From an uncultured Oscillospiraceae bacterium (GTDB lineage Bacteria > Bacillota > Clostridia > Oscillospirales > Oscillospiraceae), in assembly GCA_934636305.1 (NCBI GenBank), contig CAKUAM010000031.1, forward strand, positions 1 through 21,988: a DNA stretch of 21,988 nt, written 5' to 3'. A model generated the notes under the pieces. It searched no databases, was not told the DNA's origin, and saw only the letters and a program-made list of their open reading frames with translations. Below are positions 14,254-21,853 of the stretch, piece by piece; position 1 is the stretch's first letter, and each line of letters begins with the position of its first letter. The translations under genes were made by a program, and so were the position numbers.

Positions 14254-15255
14254 ATGGGAAAGCTGCATTATCTTGAGACTGGCTCGCAGGATCCAGCCTA
14301 CAATCTTGCCTTTGAGGAATATGTTCTGACGCACCGGATGGAGGGCGATTATCTCATCCTCTGGCAGAATGACAACACTGTCGTTGTCGGACAGAATCAG
14401 AATGCCGCAGCGGAAATCAACCGCGCGTTTGTTGACGCGCACCATGTGCATGTTGTGCGCCGGACGACAGGCGGCGGTGCGGTCTATCACGATCTTGGCA
14501 ACCTGAACTATTCCTTTATTACGGATGAGGATGGCGACGCGCTCCGGCTGGAGCGGTTTACCGCACCAGTCGTTGATGCGCTGCGCGCGCTTGGGCTGCA
14601 GGCGGAGGCCTCTGGCCGCAACGATATTCTGGTCGAGGGCCGCAAGGTTTCCGGCACGGCGCAGCGTGTGTATAAAACGCGTATTTTGCATCATGGAACG
14701 CTGCTGTTTGATTCCAACCCGGAGATGGTGGCGGGCGCATTGAACGTGGACCCGGAAAAATACCGTTCCAAGGGCAGAAAGTCGGTGCGCAGCCGGATCG
14801 GGAATATCCGCTCGTTTCTGAAGGAGGATATGACGCTGCCGGAGTTCTGGGCGCACCTGCGCACGTCAATCGGCAAAACGGATGCCGCGCCGGAGCAGCT
14901 CACACCGATGGAGATTGCGGCGGTGGAGCTGCTGAAGGAAGGCAAGTACGATACCTGGGAATGGACGTACGGGAAATCCCCGCGCTACAACTACACCAGC
15001 AAGCGCTGGTGGCCGGGCGGTGGTCTGGAGGTTTTGGCGGAGGTACAGGCAGGCGTTGTGGAGAGAATCCAGTTTTATGGGGACTTTATGTCGGCCAGCA
15101 GCATGGACGAGGTCACGCAGGCGCTGACCGGCTGCCAGTTCCGGCAGGAGGCATTTGCACAGAAGCTTGACCAGTTTGATCTGCCGAAATACTTTGGCGC
15201 CATTACAAGGGATGAGATCCTGCAGACCGTATTTGACACAGAAATACAGGCATAA
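14254..15255 (+). CDS. lplA: Lipoate-protein ligase A
   Basis: The enzyme activates free lipoate with ATP and attaches it to lipoyl domains (GcvH or 2-oxoacid dehydrogenase E2). The 333 aa show the catalytic core VRRTTGGGAVYHDLGNLNYS (about 69-88) and GRNDILVEGRKVSGTAQ with the invariant Lys (about 120-136). They also show HHGTLLF and a C-terminal accessory domain with YGKSPRYN, expected in complete LplA. The ATG is 11 nt after the araA stop, with AAAGAAAG as a weak ribosome binding site, so it is probably read from the araA promoter. No lipoylated protein gene is nearby. The pairing with araA looks like simple adjacency rather than pathway logic. Confidence 0.94.
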   Translation: MGKLHYLETGSQDPAYNLAFEEYVLTHRMEGDYLILWQNDNTVVVGQNQNAAAEINRAFVDAHHVHVVRRTTGGGAVYHDLGNLNYSFITDEDGDALRLERFTAPVVDALRALGLQAEASGRNDILVEGRKVSGTAQRVYKTRILHHGTLLFDSNPEMVAGALNVDPEKYRSKGRKSVRSRIGNIRSFLKEDMTLPEFWAHLRTSIGKTDAAPEQLTPMEIAAVELLKEGKYDTWEWTYGKSPRYNYTSKRWWPGGGLEVLAEVQAGVVERIQFYGDFMSASSMDEVTQALTGCQFRQEAFAQKLDQFDLPKYFGAITRDEILQTVFDTEIQA

Positions 15256-15279
15256 CAAAGCGTGCCGAACCGGTACAGG

Positions 15280-15322
15280 GCCCGCTTCTTCCTTTCCAAC
15301 CAGCGACAGTGTCGCTGGTTGG
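15280..15322. repeat. Conserved 20-bp lead plus perfect hairpin, copy 1
   Basis: The lead GCCCGCTTCTTCCTTTCCAA (15280-15299) is identical to 20227-20246. It runs into CCAACCAGCGACA paired with TGTCGCTGGTTGG, a perfect 13-bp inverted repeat with one central base (15296-15322). The hairpin arms differ from those of the other copy. Confidence 0.85.
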
Positions 15323-15329
15323 TTGTTAG

Positions 15330-15395
15330 AGCGCTGTCTCCGACGGCCCCATCTTTTCCGCCTTGCCGGAAAAGATGGGGGAGAAAAGGGGCGCT
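15330..15395. repeat. Nested long hairpin downstream of lplA
   Basis: Three nested pairings are visible: AGCGC (15330-15334) with GCGCT (15391-15395), TCTCC (15337-15341) with GGAGA (15380-15384), and a 14-bp perfect stem CCCCATCTTTTCCG (15347-15360) with CGGAAAAGATGGGG (15367-15380). It may help end the araA-lplA transcript but lacks a T-tract. Confidence 0.75.
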
Positions 15396-15549
15396 GGGAC
15401 GCGATTGGCGCCTGCTGCATCTGATTTTAGGTAACAACCAAATTTTCCAGAACTCATATCGCACTAAGTCACCTTACTGGAGTCTGACTGCGCGCCGCCC
15501 GTCATATCGGAAGCAAATTTGGTAGCAGTTGCAGTTTCATAGGTGCAGG

Positions 15550-15591
15550 AAATCCGTACTGCCAGCAAAAACTGCTGGGCAGTACGGATTT
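15550..15591. repeat. Bulged 18-bp hairpin
   Basis: AAATCCGTACTGCC (15550-15563) pairs with GGCAGTACGGATTT (15578-15591). After a one-base bulge, AGCA (15564-15567) pairs with TGCT (15573-15576). The loop is five bases. No T-tract follows on either strand. Confidence 0.8.
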
Positions 15592-15639
15592 GCATTGGTC
15601 TATCGATCCGCGCAGGAAAGATCCAGGAAAACCGAAGCG

Positions 15640-15691
15640 GTTTCTGACGCACCATACTTTCTTTCTCGGAGTAGCGGGAAAGAAAATATGA
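15640..15691 (-). repeat. 52-bp palindromic repeat, copy A (inverted relative to copy B)
   Basis: The reverse complement matches 20128-20179 with four substitutions. The core inverted repeat (15653-15668 with 15675-15690) is 16 bp with two positions no longer Watson-Crick paired. Copies A and B flank the activase/dehydratase operon in opposite orientations. Confidence 0.85.
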
Positions 15692-15712
15692 TTCGTTTCT
15701 TACCGTTTGAAA

Positions 15713-15740
15713 AAGAAAAAAACAACTGCTGAGAAGCAGT
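15713..15740 (-). terminator. Probable terminator of the activase operon
   Basis: On the minus strand ACTGCT and AGCAGT form a 6-bp stem around TCTC, followed by TG and seven T. It lies 113 nt past the activase stop. The stem is short, hence moderate confidence. Confidence 0.6.
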
Positions 15741-15852
15741 GCGGCTCTGCCTTGCAATCTGCTGGTGTATTGACCAATTCCATGGATGAGCAATACCTTC
15801 TTGGACCTGCCACGACAGAGAGGGAAGTAATCTGGTTTGGCCTGCTGCGGGC

Positions 15853-18765
15853 TCACATCCGTTTCTTTTCTTCCAGCATGGCGAACAGACTCCGCAGCCG
15901 GATACTGGCCGCGCCCATGTTGGAAATCTCGTCGATTTTGAGCTGGGTGTAATCCTTCCCGGCAGATTCCAAAATTCCGCGTACCTCGTCCGTTGTGACC
16001 GCGTCCACGCCGCAGCCGAAGGAGACGAGCTGCACCACATGCAGATCGTCCGGGCTTTCCGCAACATATTTTGCCGCGGCGTACATCCGTGCGTGGTATG
16101 TCCACTGGTTGCGCACGGCCGCCGGGAATTTTGTGACCAGCGGGCTGATGCTGTCCTCCGTGATAACTGCCGCGCCAAGGTCGCACAGCAGCTTGTCAAC
16201 GCCGTGACTGACCTCGGGGTCGACGTGATATGGCCGTCCGCAGAGCACGACGACGGGCTGCTTTTCCTGCTTCGCCGCAGCCAGGTAGGCCTGCGCCCTG
16301 TCCTGCACGGCTTTATGATATGCAGCGTATTCCGCATATGCCGCATCGGCGGCCGCCGCAATCTGCTTTTTCGAAAACGGCGCGAAATAGCGCGCGAGGA
16401 TTGCACCTATCCGTTTCCGGAAGTTTTTTTTGTCATGCAGACCAATGAAATCGGAGATAAACGGTATATTCCGCAGCCCCGGTACGTTCAGCTTCAGTAC
16501 CTGGGGGTAATACGCCACAACCGGGCAGTTGAAGTGGTCAACGCCAAGCCCTTCCTCCACGTTGTAGCTCATATCCGGATAGAAAATCACATCCGGTTTT
16601 TGCGCCAGCAGCCATTCTATGTGTCCGTGCATCAGCTTTGCGGGGTAGCACGCGGTGTCGGATGGGATGGTATGCTGCCCGGCAGCATAGAGCTCACGCG
16701 TGGAGTTTGGGGATACCAGAACGCGGAACCCAAGCTGATGGAAAAACGTGTACCAGAACGGGAGAAGATCATAAAAGTTCAACCCCATCGGGATGCCGAT
16801 GGTCATTTTCCCATCGTCCGGCGCGTCCTGCCGGTATTTTTCCAGCAGAGCGAGCTTGTCTGCGTACAGGTTTTTGGGCGCGTTTGCGGCCTCTGTGCGC
16901 ACAGGTCTTGAGCAGCGGTTTCCGGCAAGAAAGCGTCTGCCGCCGGAAAACAGATTCACCGTCAGATTGCAGTGGTTCTGGCAGCCCTGACAGACAGTGC
17001 GGTTGACCTTATGCTCGAAGTGCGCCAGTTCTTCGCGGCTCATTATGCCCTTGCCGGGATGCGCGGCTGCATAGAGTGCCGCGCCGTACGCGCCCATCAG
17101 TCCTGCGAACTTTGGCCGGATGACCTCGCGGCCCGTTTCCTGCTCAAACGCGCGCAGCACGCAGTCGTTATAGAACGTGCCGCCCTGTACGACGATATGC
17201 GTGCCGAGCTTCTGCGCATCAGCACAGCGGATGACCTTGTAAAGGGCATTTTTGACCACGCTGACGGACAGACCCGCTGCGATGTTTTCAATACTGGCTC
17301 CATCCTTCTGCGCCTGCTTGACGGAGCTGTTCATGAACACGGTGCAGCGGCTGCCAAGGTCGGCGGGCGCGTCGGCAAACAGACCGAGCCTGGCAAACTC
17401 TGCGCTGGTTAACCCCAATGTGTCCGCGAATGTCTGCAAAAAGGACCCGCAGCCCGATGAGCACGCTTCATTTAAGTACAGGCTGTCGATCAGCCCGTTT
17501 TTGATCTGGAAGCACTTGATGTCCTGCCCGCCGATGTCGATGATAAAATCGACGTCCGGGCGGAATTTTTTTGCCGCTGTGTAGTGTGCCAGCGTCTCCA
17601 CAATCCCGTGATCGACGCCGAAAGCTGTCTGCATCAGCTTTTCGCCGTAGCCGGTGACGGCGCTGCCTGCGATTTGGATATCTGGGAAAGCGTCATAAAG
17701 CGCTTGCAGATAGTCCCGGATGAGGCTGACCGGGTCGCCGCGGTTCGGCTTGTAGACCGGGTAAAAGAGGTTGCCAGACTGGTCGCAGAGCACGGCTTTG
17801 ACGGTTGTGGAGCCTGCATCAATGCCAAGATACATGGGGCCATTGGGCACCGACAGTTCCTCAATGCCTGCAGAATTCTTTTTATGTCTGGCAGAAAACG
17901 CGTCATAGTCCGCTTTCGAGGCGAACAGCGGCTTTTGCTGCCGGTATGTTGTGCTGGCCGCGCGTGCGGCAAGCTTTTTGCGCAGCGTATGCGGCGAGAC
18001 GGCCTGCCCAACGTTTGCCAGCGCGCAGCCATATGCCACAAAGTACAAGGAGTTCTCCGGGCAAAGACCGGTCGTATGCAGCACCTCGTCAAAGCTTTTG
18101 CGCAGCTCCGGGAGGAACGTCAGCGGCCCGCCGAGATAGAGAAGGCTCCCCTTGATTTCTCGGCCCTGCGCAAGCCCCGCGACGGTCTGGTTGACCACCG
18201 CACGCAAAATGCCAGCGGCTACATCCTCACGCCTTGCGCCCTGATTGAGAAGCGGCTGAATGTCGGATTTGGCAAACACGCCGCAGCGCGAGGCGATGGG
18301 CGGGATTGTTTCTGCCTGAGCAGCCAGATCGTTTAATTGCGTGGGCGTAATCTGCATCAGTGATGCCATCTGGTCAATGAATGCCCCTGTGCCGCCGGCG
18401 CACGTGCCGTTCATGCGCATTTCAAAGCCGCCGGTTAAAAACAGAATTTTTGCGTCCTCGCCGCCCAGCTCAATGACCACGTCAGTGCCGGGGCAGAAGC
18501 GTTCAGCGGCCAGCTTTTCCGCAAAGACCTCCTGTACAAACGGCAGCTCCAGCGCCTCAGACAGACCAAGGCCCGCTGAGCCGGAAATGGTGAGCAGCAC
18601 CTGTTCGCCGGGAAATTCCTGTTCAAACCGCTGAAGAATCTCACCCAGCTTTTCACCGATTTTTGCGCCATGCCGCGCGTAGCGGCTGTCTAACAGCCGG
18701 TTCCGCTCATCCAGCAGGACGTATTTGAGCGTGGTGGAGCCGATATCAAGCCCGAACTGTTTCAT
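15853..18765 (-). CDS. Double-domain CoA-dehydratase activase with Fe-S linker and DUF2229 region
   Basis: A 970-aa protein of the BcrAD/BadFG/HgdC activase superfamily, whose members use ATP to push an electron from a [4Fe-4S] cluster onto 2-hydroxyacyl-CoA dehydratases or benzoyl-CoA reductases. Two ASKHA domains are present. Domain 1 starts at LDIGSTTLK (6-14), with ELGGED near 99 and cluster-type cysteines Cys122 and Cys161. Domain 2 starts at GIDAGSTTVK (314-323), with IDIGGQD near 409 and Cys435 and Cys474. A four-Cys motif follows (Cys592, 595, 599, 618; CQGCQNHC), then a DUF2229-like region from about 653. AAAGGAGG lies 7 nt before the ATG. It overlaps the upstream gene by 20 nt. Related single-chain proteins run to about 1400 aa and include the region encoded here by that gene. 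The substrate is unknown. Confidence 0.9.
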   Translation of the reverse strand: MKQFGLDIGSTTLKYVLLDERNRLLDSRYARHGAKIGEKLGEILQRFEQEFPGEQVLLTISGSAGLGLSEALELPFVQEVFAEKLAAERFCPGTDVVIELGGEDAKILFLTGGFEMRMNGTCAGGTGAFIDQMASLMQITPTQLNDLAAQAETIPPIASRCGVFAKSDIQPLLNQGARREDVAAGILRAVVNQTVAGLAQGREIKGSLLYLGGPLTFLPELRKSFDEVLHTTGLCPENSLYFVAYGCALANVGQAVSPHTLRKKLAARAASTTYRQQKPLFASKADYDAFSARHKKNSAGIEELSVPNGPMYLGIDAGSTTVKAVLCDQSGNLFYPVYKPNRGDPVSLIRDYLQALYDAFPDIQIAGSAVTGYGEKLMQTAFGVDHGIVETLAHYTAAKKFRPDVDFIIDIGGQDIKCFQIKNGLIDSLYLNEACSSGCGSFLQTFADTLGLTSAEFARLGLFADAPADLGSRCTVFMNSSVKQAQKDGASIENIAAGLSVSVVKNALYKVIRCADAQKLGTHIVVQGGTFYNDCVLRAFEQETGREVIRPKFAGLMGAYGAALYAAAHPGKGIMSREELAHFEHKVNRTVCQGCQNHCNLTVNLFSGGRRFLAGNRCSRPVRTEAANAPKNLYADKLALLEKYRQDAPDDGKMTIGIPMGLNFYDLLPFWYTFFHQLGFRVLVSPNSTRELYAAGQHTIPSDTACYPAKLMHGHIEWLLAQKPDVIFYPDMSYNVEEGLGVDHFNCPVVAYYPQVLKLNVPGLRNIPFISDFIGLHDKKNFRKRIGAILARYFAPFSKKQIAAAADAAYAEYAAYHKAVQDRAQAYLAAAKQEKQPVVVLCGRPYHVDPEVSHGVDKLLCDLGAAVITEDSISPLVTKFPAAVRNQWTYHARMYAAAKYVAESPDDLHVVQLVSFGCGVDAVTTDEVRGILESAGKDYTQLKIDEISNMGAASIRLRSLFAMLEEKKRM

Positions 18766-19999
18766 GGTCTGCCTCCTTTGCCATCGCCAGCATCAGCTTG
18801 ATGCGGTTTTCCTGATTCACCTTCGATGCGCCGGAGTCGTAGTCTACGGGGAAAATGTTTGCATCCGGATAGAGCTCACGCAGACGGCGGATCGTGCCCT
18901 TGCCGACAATGTGGTTCGGCAGACAGCCGAACGGCTGCGCGCAGATGATGTTGGTGTAGCCCTTTTCGATCATTTCTGCTGCCTCGCCGGGCAGCAGCCA
19001 TCCCTCGCCCATCTTGACGCCGCGGTCGATGACCCGGTCTGCCAGCTCCTTGACCTTTTCAAAGCTGACCGGCGGAACAAACTCCGGATAGGGCTTCAAC
19101 GCTTCGATGAGCCAATCCTCCCAGCTTGCCGCGATTTTCTCTGCCTTGCGCCCGACAAGAAGCTTCACAAGGCTGCCGCCGTAGTAGCTGTGGTCCATTT
19201 CAATGTTGGCAAAGCAATACTGGAAAAAGCCCAATACGCCCGGCACCATGTACTCGCAGCCCTGTGAGAGCAGGAACTGCTCCAACCCGTTGTTGCCGAA
19301 TGAGGAGTATTTGACGTAGATTTCGCCGACGATGCCGACCTTGGTGCAGCTGCGCGGCACGCGCCCAATTTCGTGAAAATCCTTTGCCATTGCGGAAAGA
19401 TTGCGCTGCATATCCCTGGCCGACAGGCCCTGACCGCGCCGAAACTGCTCGGTCAGCTCCGCAATCCATTGATGAACAACGGCCATTGTGTCGCCGGTGT
19501 GCGCCTCATACGGCAGACACTGATTTTTAAGAAGCAGCAGCATATCACCGTAAATGAGGCTGCGGAGCCCCGTAAACAGCATTTTCGGCGTGATCTTGAA
19601 GCCGCTGTAATGCTCGTATCCGCCGAAGCTCAGGGAGATGACAGGCACATAATCCATGTTCATGTTGTGCAGCGCCTTGCGCAGCAGGAAAATATAGTTG
19701 GATGCGCGGCAGCCACCGCCTGTCTGGAACTGAATGAGCGCAACCTTGTGTGGATCGTATTTTCCACTGGTCAGCGCGTAAAGCTGCTGACCGACGGCGC
19801 AGGTTGCAGGGTAGCACATGTCGTTGTGCAGGTATTTGAGACCCGCGCCGATTACGGCTGGGCCCTCGTCATGAAGGACCTCCACGCGGTAGCCATACAG
19901 CCGGAATACCTCTACCAGCAGCTCCATGTGCGTGGGGAAGATATCCGGGGCCAGAATCGTGTAGTCTCGTTTCATTTCTTTTGTGAAATCAACTGGCAT
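18746..19999 (-). CDS. HgdB/DUF2229-like dehydratase-related protein, partner of the activase
   Basis: A 417-aa cytosolic protein resembling the C-terminal part of large activase-related proteins and the 2-hydroxyacyl-CoA dehydratase fold. Likely ligand cysteines include Cys62 and Cys67 (NDMCYPATC), Cys97 (TGGGCRAS) and the C-terminal IICAQPFGCLPNHIVGKG. The start at 19999 is chosen over the open frame from 20200. GGAG lies 7 nt before it, and the longer frame would run through the promoter and the 52-bp repeat. Its last 20 nt overlap the activase gene, so the two are one operon. In fused homologues this region follows the activase domains; here it is encoded first. Whether it is a true dehydratase or an electron-transfer partner is not clear from sequence. 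Confidence 0.87.
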   Translation of the reverse strand: MPVDFTKEMKRDYTILAPDIFPTHMELLVEVFRLYGYRVEVLHDEGPAVIGAGLKYLHNDMCYPATCAVGQQLYALTSGKYDPHKVALIQFQTGGGCRASNYIFLLRKALHNMNMDYVPVISLSFGGYEHYSGFKITPKMLFTGLRSLIYGDMLLLLKNQCLPYEAHTGDTMAVVHQWIAELTEQFRRGQGLSARDMQRNLSAMAKDFHEIGRVPRSCTKVGIVGEIYVKYSSFGNNGLEQFLLSQGCEYMVPGVLGFFQYCFANIEMDHSYYGGSLVKLLVGRKAEKIAASWEDWLIEALKPYPEFVPPVSFEKVKELADRVIDRGVKMGEGWLLPGEAAEMIEKGYTNIICAQPFGCLPNHIVGKGTIRRLRELYPDANIFPVDYDSGASKVNQENRIKLMLAMAKEADHETVRA

Positions 20000-20065
20000 A
20001 GTGGTTCTCCGTTTATGAGAAAGTTTCCGCGCAGACCTGCGCGGCAAATAAAAATTATGTTCTTT

Positions 20066-20094
20066 ATCATATCGCCAGCCGGGATGGATGTCAA
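20066..20094 (-). promoter_or_regulatory. Consensus sigma-A promoter of the dehydratase/activase operon
   Basis: On the minus strand TTGACA (20089-20094), 17 nt and TATGAT (20066-20071). The leader of about 60 nt contains an 8-bp GC-rich inverted repeat, CCGCGCAG with CTGCGCGG (20027-20044). Confidence 0.88.
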
Positions 20095-20127
20095 ATACAG
20101 CATAAAAAATTGCAGGCAGTAAACGGC

Positions 20128-20179
20128 TCATACTTTCTTTCTCGCCACTCCGAGAAAGAAAGTATGGCGCGTCAGAAAC
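20128..20179 (+). repeat. 52-bp palindromic repeat, copy B
   Basis: The core is a perfect 16-bp inverted repeat, CATACTTTCTTTCTCG (20129-20144) with CGAGAAAGAAAGTATG (20151-20166), around CCACTC. The right flank GGCGCGTCAGAAAC is shared with copy A apart from one base. Confidence 0.88.
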
Positions 20180-20226
20180 GGTCACGACGGAGCGAGCCAC
20201 CGCAAGCGATGTCTCTAATCCTATGC

Positions 20227-20277
20227 GCCCGCTTCTTCCTTTCCAAACCGCAAACGCTTCGCTGGTTTGCGGTTTGG
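20227..20277. repeat. Conserved 20-bp lead plus perfect hairpin, copy 2
   Basis: The lead (20227-20246) is identical to 15280-15299 and in the same orientation. It runs into CCAAACCGCAAAC (20243-20255) paired with GTTTGCGGTTTGG (20265-20277), a perfect 13-bp stem with a nine-base loop. Confidence 0.85.
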
Positions 20278-20370
20278 AGCCCGGGGGATTCCGATTTCCC
20301 CTCAGACATCGTCAGAATCAAAGCTTCTTATTCTATCGCTCTTCCCGGGCTTTTCTGTGTGAGGGGAAAT
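20278..20370. repeat. Two interleaved inverted repeats upstream of the NSS promoter
   Basis: AGCCCGGG (20278-20285) is complementary to CCCGGGCT (20344-20351). ATTTCCCCTCA (20294-20304) is complementary to TGAGGGGAAAT (20360-20370). The arms alternate, so both pairs can form together only as a pseudoknot; otherwise they are alternatives. Confidence 0.7.
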
Positions 20371-20385
20371 GATGCAAATCTGCGC

Positions 20386-20414
20386 TTGAAAAGTGTATAC
20401 ATATCCAGTATAAT
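20386..20414 (+). promoter_or_regulatory. Consensus sigma-A promoter of the NSS transporter gene
   Basis: TTGAAA (20386-20391), 17 nt and a perfect TATAAT (20409-20414). The predicted leader is about 36 nt. Confidence 0.88.
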
Positions 20415-20456
20415 ACGATATGCTATAGAAAAAGAGTGAAGGAATGGGTATGATTT

Positions 20457-21812
20457 ATGCAGCGTGAATCCTTTCGTTCCCGGCTGGGCTTTCTGCTCGT
20501 CAGCGCCGGGTGCGCCATCGGCATCGGCAATGTCTGGCGCTTTCCGTATGTCACCGGCCAGAATGGCGGCGGCTTCTTTGTTCTCATTTATCTGCTTTGC
20601 CTGCTCGTGATGGGCGTCCCGGTTCTGACGATGGAGCTGGCGGTTGGCCGCGCGGGGAAAAAGAGCGCGGTGCTGGCGTATAAAGCGCTGGAAAAGCCCG
20701 GACAGAAGTGGCACATTCACGGCTGGTTCTGCCTGCTTGGCTGCTTTATGCTGATGATGTACTACACGACCGTGACCGGCTGGATGGCAAATTATTTCGG
20801 CAAATTTCTGACCGGCAGCTTCCATGCCGGGATGGATACCGAGTCTGTCAGCGGAGAGTTTCTGAATATGCTCTCCAACCCGGTGCAGATGACCATCTGG
20901 ACGGAGCTGGTGGTCATTGTGGGCTTCCTTGTCTGCTCGTTTGGCCTGCAGGATGGGCTGGAGCGTGTCAGCAAGGTCATGATGCTGGCGCTTCTGGCGC
21001 TCATTGTGGTGCTGGCGGTGCACTCTCTGACGCTGCCGGGTGCAGCAGAGGGCATGAAGTTCTATCTGCTGCCGTCGCTGGATTCTATCCGGGAAAATGG
21101 CCTCGGCTCCATCATCACAGCTGCCATGAACCAGGCGTTCTTCACGCTTAGCCTCGGCATCGCTGCAATGGAAATCTTTGGAAGCTATATGTCGGACAAG
21201 CAGACGCTGACCGGCGAGGCTATCCACATCTGCGCGCTTGACACCTTTGTCGCGCTCATGGCCGGCACGATCATTTTCCCGGCCTGCTTCTCGTTTGGGA
21301 TCGAGACGGGACAGGGACCGTCGCTCATTTTCCAGACGCTGCCCAACGTATTTGTGAATATGGCCGGCGGGCGCTTCTGGGGGGCGCTGTTCTTCCTGTT
21401 CATGGTCTTTGCCAGCGTGTCCACGGTACTGGCCGTCTTTGAGAATATTCTTGCCATCTGCATGGATACCTTTGGCTGGAGCCGGAAAAAGGCGTCGGTC
21501 ATCAACGGTATTTTACTGCTGGTGCTCAGTCTGCCGTGCGTGTTCGGCTATAATATCTGGTCCAATCTGCATATCATCGGTGCGCGCGACGTGCTTGACA
21601 GTGAGGATTTCATTGTCAGCAATCTGCTGCTGCCGTGCGGCTCGCTTGTGTATCTGCTGTTCTGCGTGTCCAAGTGGGGCTGGGGCTTCGACAAGTATCT
21701 GGCGGAGGTCAACTGCGGCACGGGACTGAAGCTGTCGCCTAAGCTGAAAATTTATTTCCAGTGGGTGCTGCCGGTCCTGATTCTGATAATTCTGCTGCAG
21801 GGACTTTTGTAA
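20457..21812 (+). CDS. Sodium-dependent transporter of the SNF/NSS family
   Basis: A Na+-coupled amino acid (or related amine) symporter in the cytoplasmic membrane. The 451 aa fit bacterial NSS proteins with 11-12 helices. The first helix carries the hallmark unwound stretch AGCAIGIGNVWRFPYVTGQN (about 17-36), which binds Na+ and substrate. ELAVGR follows helix 2, and the helix-8 region FFLFMVFASVSTVLAVFEN carries the Ser/Thr-rich Na2 site. The start at 20457 is the only ATG here that opens the frame: two nearby ATGs at 20444 and 20450 run to a stop after a few codons. GAAGGA lies about 13 nt upstream, somewhat far. It is a single-gene unit with a consensus promoter and a hairpin after the stop. 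The substrate cannot be named. Confidence 0.94.
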   Translation: MQRESFRSRLGFLLVSAGCAIGIGNVWRFPYVTGQNGGGFFVLIYLLCLLVMGVPVLTMELAVGRAGKKSAVLAYKALEKPGQKWHIHGWFCLLGCFMLMMYYTTVTGWMANYFGKFLTGSFHAGMDTESVSGEFLNMLSNPVQMTIWTELVVIVGFLVCSFGLQDGLERVSKVMMLALLALIVVLAVHSLTLPGAAEGMKFYLLPSLDSIRENGLGSIITAAMNQAFFTLSLGIAAMEIFGSYMSDKQTLTGEAIHICALDTFVALMAGTIIFPACFSFGIETGQGPSLIFQTLPNVFVNMAGGRFWGALFFLFMVFASVSTVLAVFENILAICMDTFGWSRKKASVINGILLLVLSLPCVFGYNIWSNLHIIGARDVLDSEDFIVSNLLLPCGSLVYLLFCVSKWGWGFDKYLAEVNCGTGLKLSPKLKIYFQWVLPVLILIILLQGLL

Positions 21813-21819
21813 AAGCACA

Positions 21820-21851
21820 AAACCGTCCGGAACCTGGGTTCCGGACGGTTT
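21820..21851 (+). terminator. Terminator-like hairpin after the NSS gene
   Basis: AAACCGTCCGGAACC (21820-21834) pairs with GGTTCCGGACGGTTT (21837-21851), a perfect 15-bp stem, but only a short T-tract follows. Repeat copy B begins 2 nt later, so the two may act together at the 3' end. Confidence 0.75.
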
Positions 21852-21853
21852 CT

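Larger units (their letters stand above)
15256..15852. other. 597-bp gene-free region packed with inverted repeats
   Basis: No credible gene is present. In order it holds: a 20-bp lead shared with 20227-20246 plus a 13-bp hairpin (15280-15322); a nested stem (15330-15395); about 150 bp without obvious signal; a bulged 18-bp hairpin (15550-15591); the 52-bp repeat (15640-15691); and a terminator for the activase gene (15713-15740). A 43-codon open frame on the minus strand (15464-15595) runs through the bulged hairpin and has no ribosome binding site that I see. Confidence 0.8.
20000..20456. other. 457-bp gene-free region between divergent operons
   Basis: It holds the promoter of the dehydratase operon (20066-20094), 52-bp repeat copy B (20128-20179), the conserved lead with hairpin (20227-20277), two interleaved inverted repeats (20278-20370) and the NSS promoter (20386-20414). 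I see no gene; the open frames here run through the repeats. Confidence 0.8.

Noticed and set aside
15464..15595. 43-codon minus-strand frame through the bulged hairpin
   Set aside because: I see no ribosome binding site or domain, and the perfect hairpin explains the sequence constraint better.
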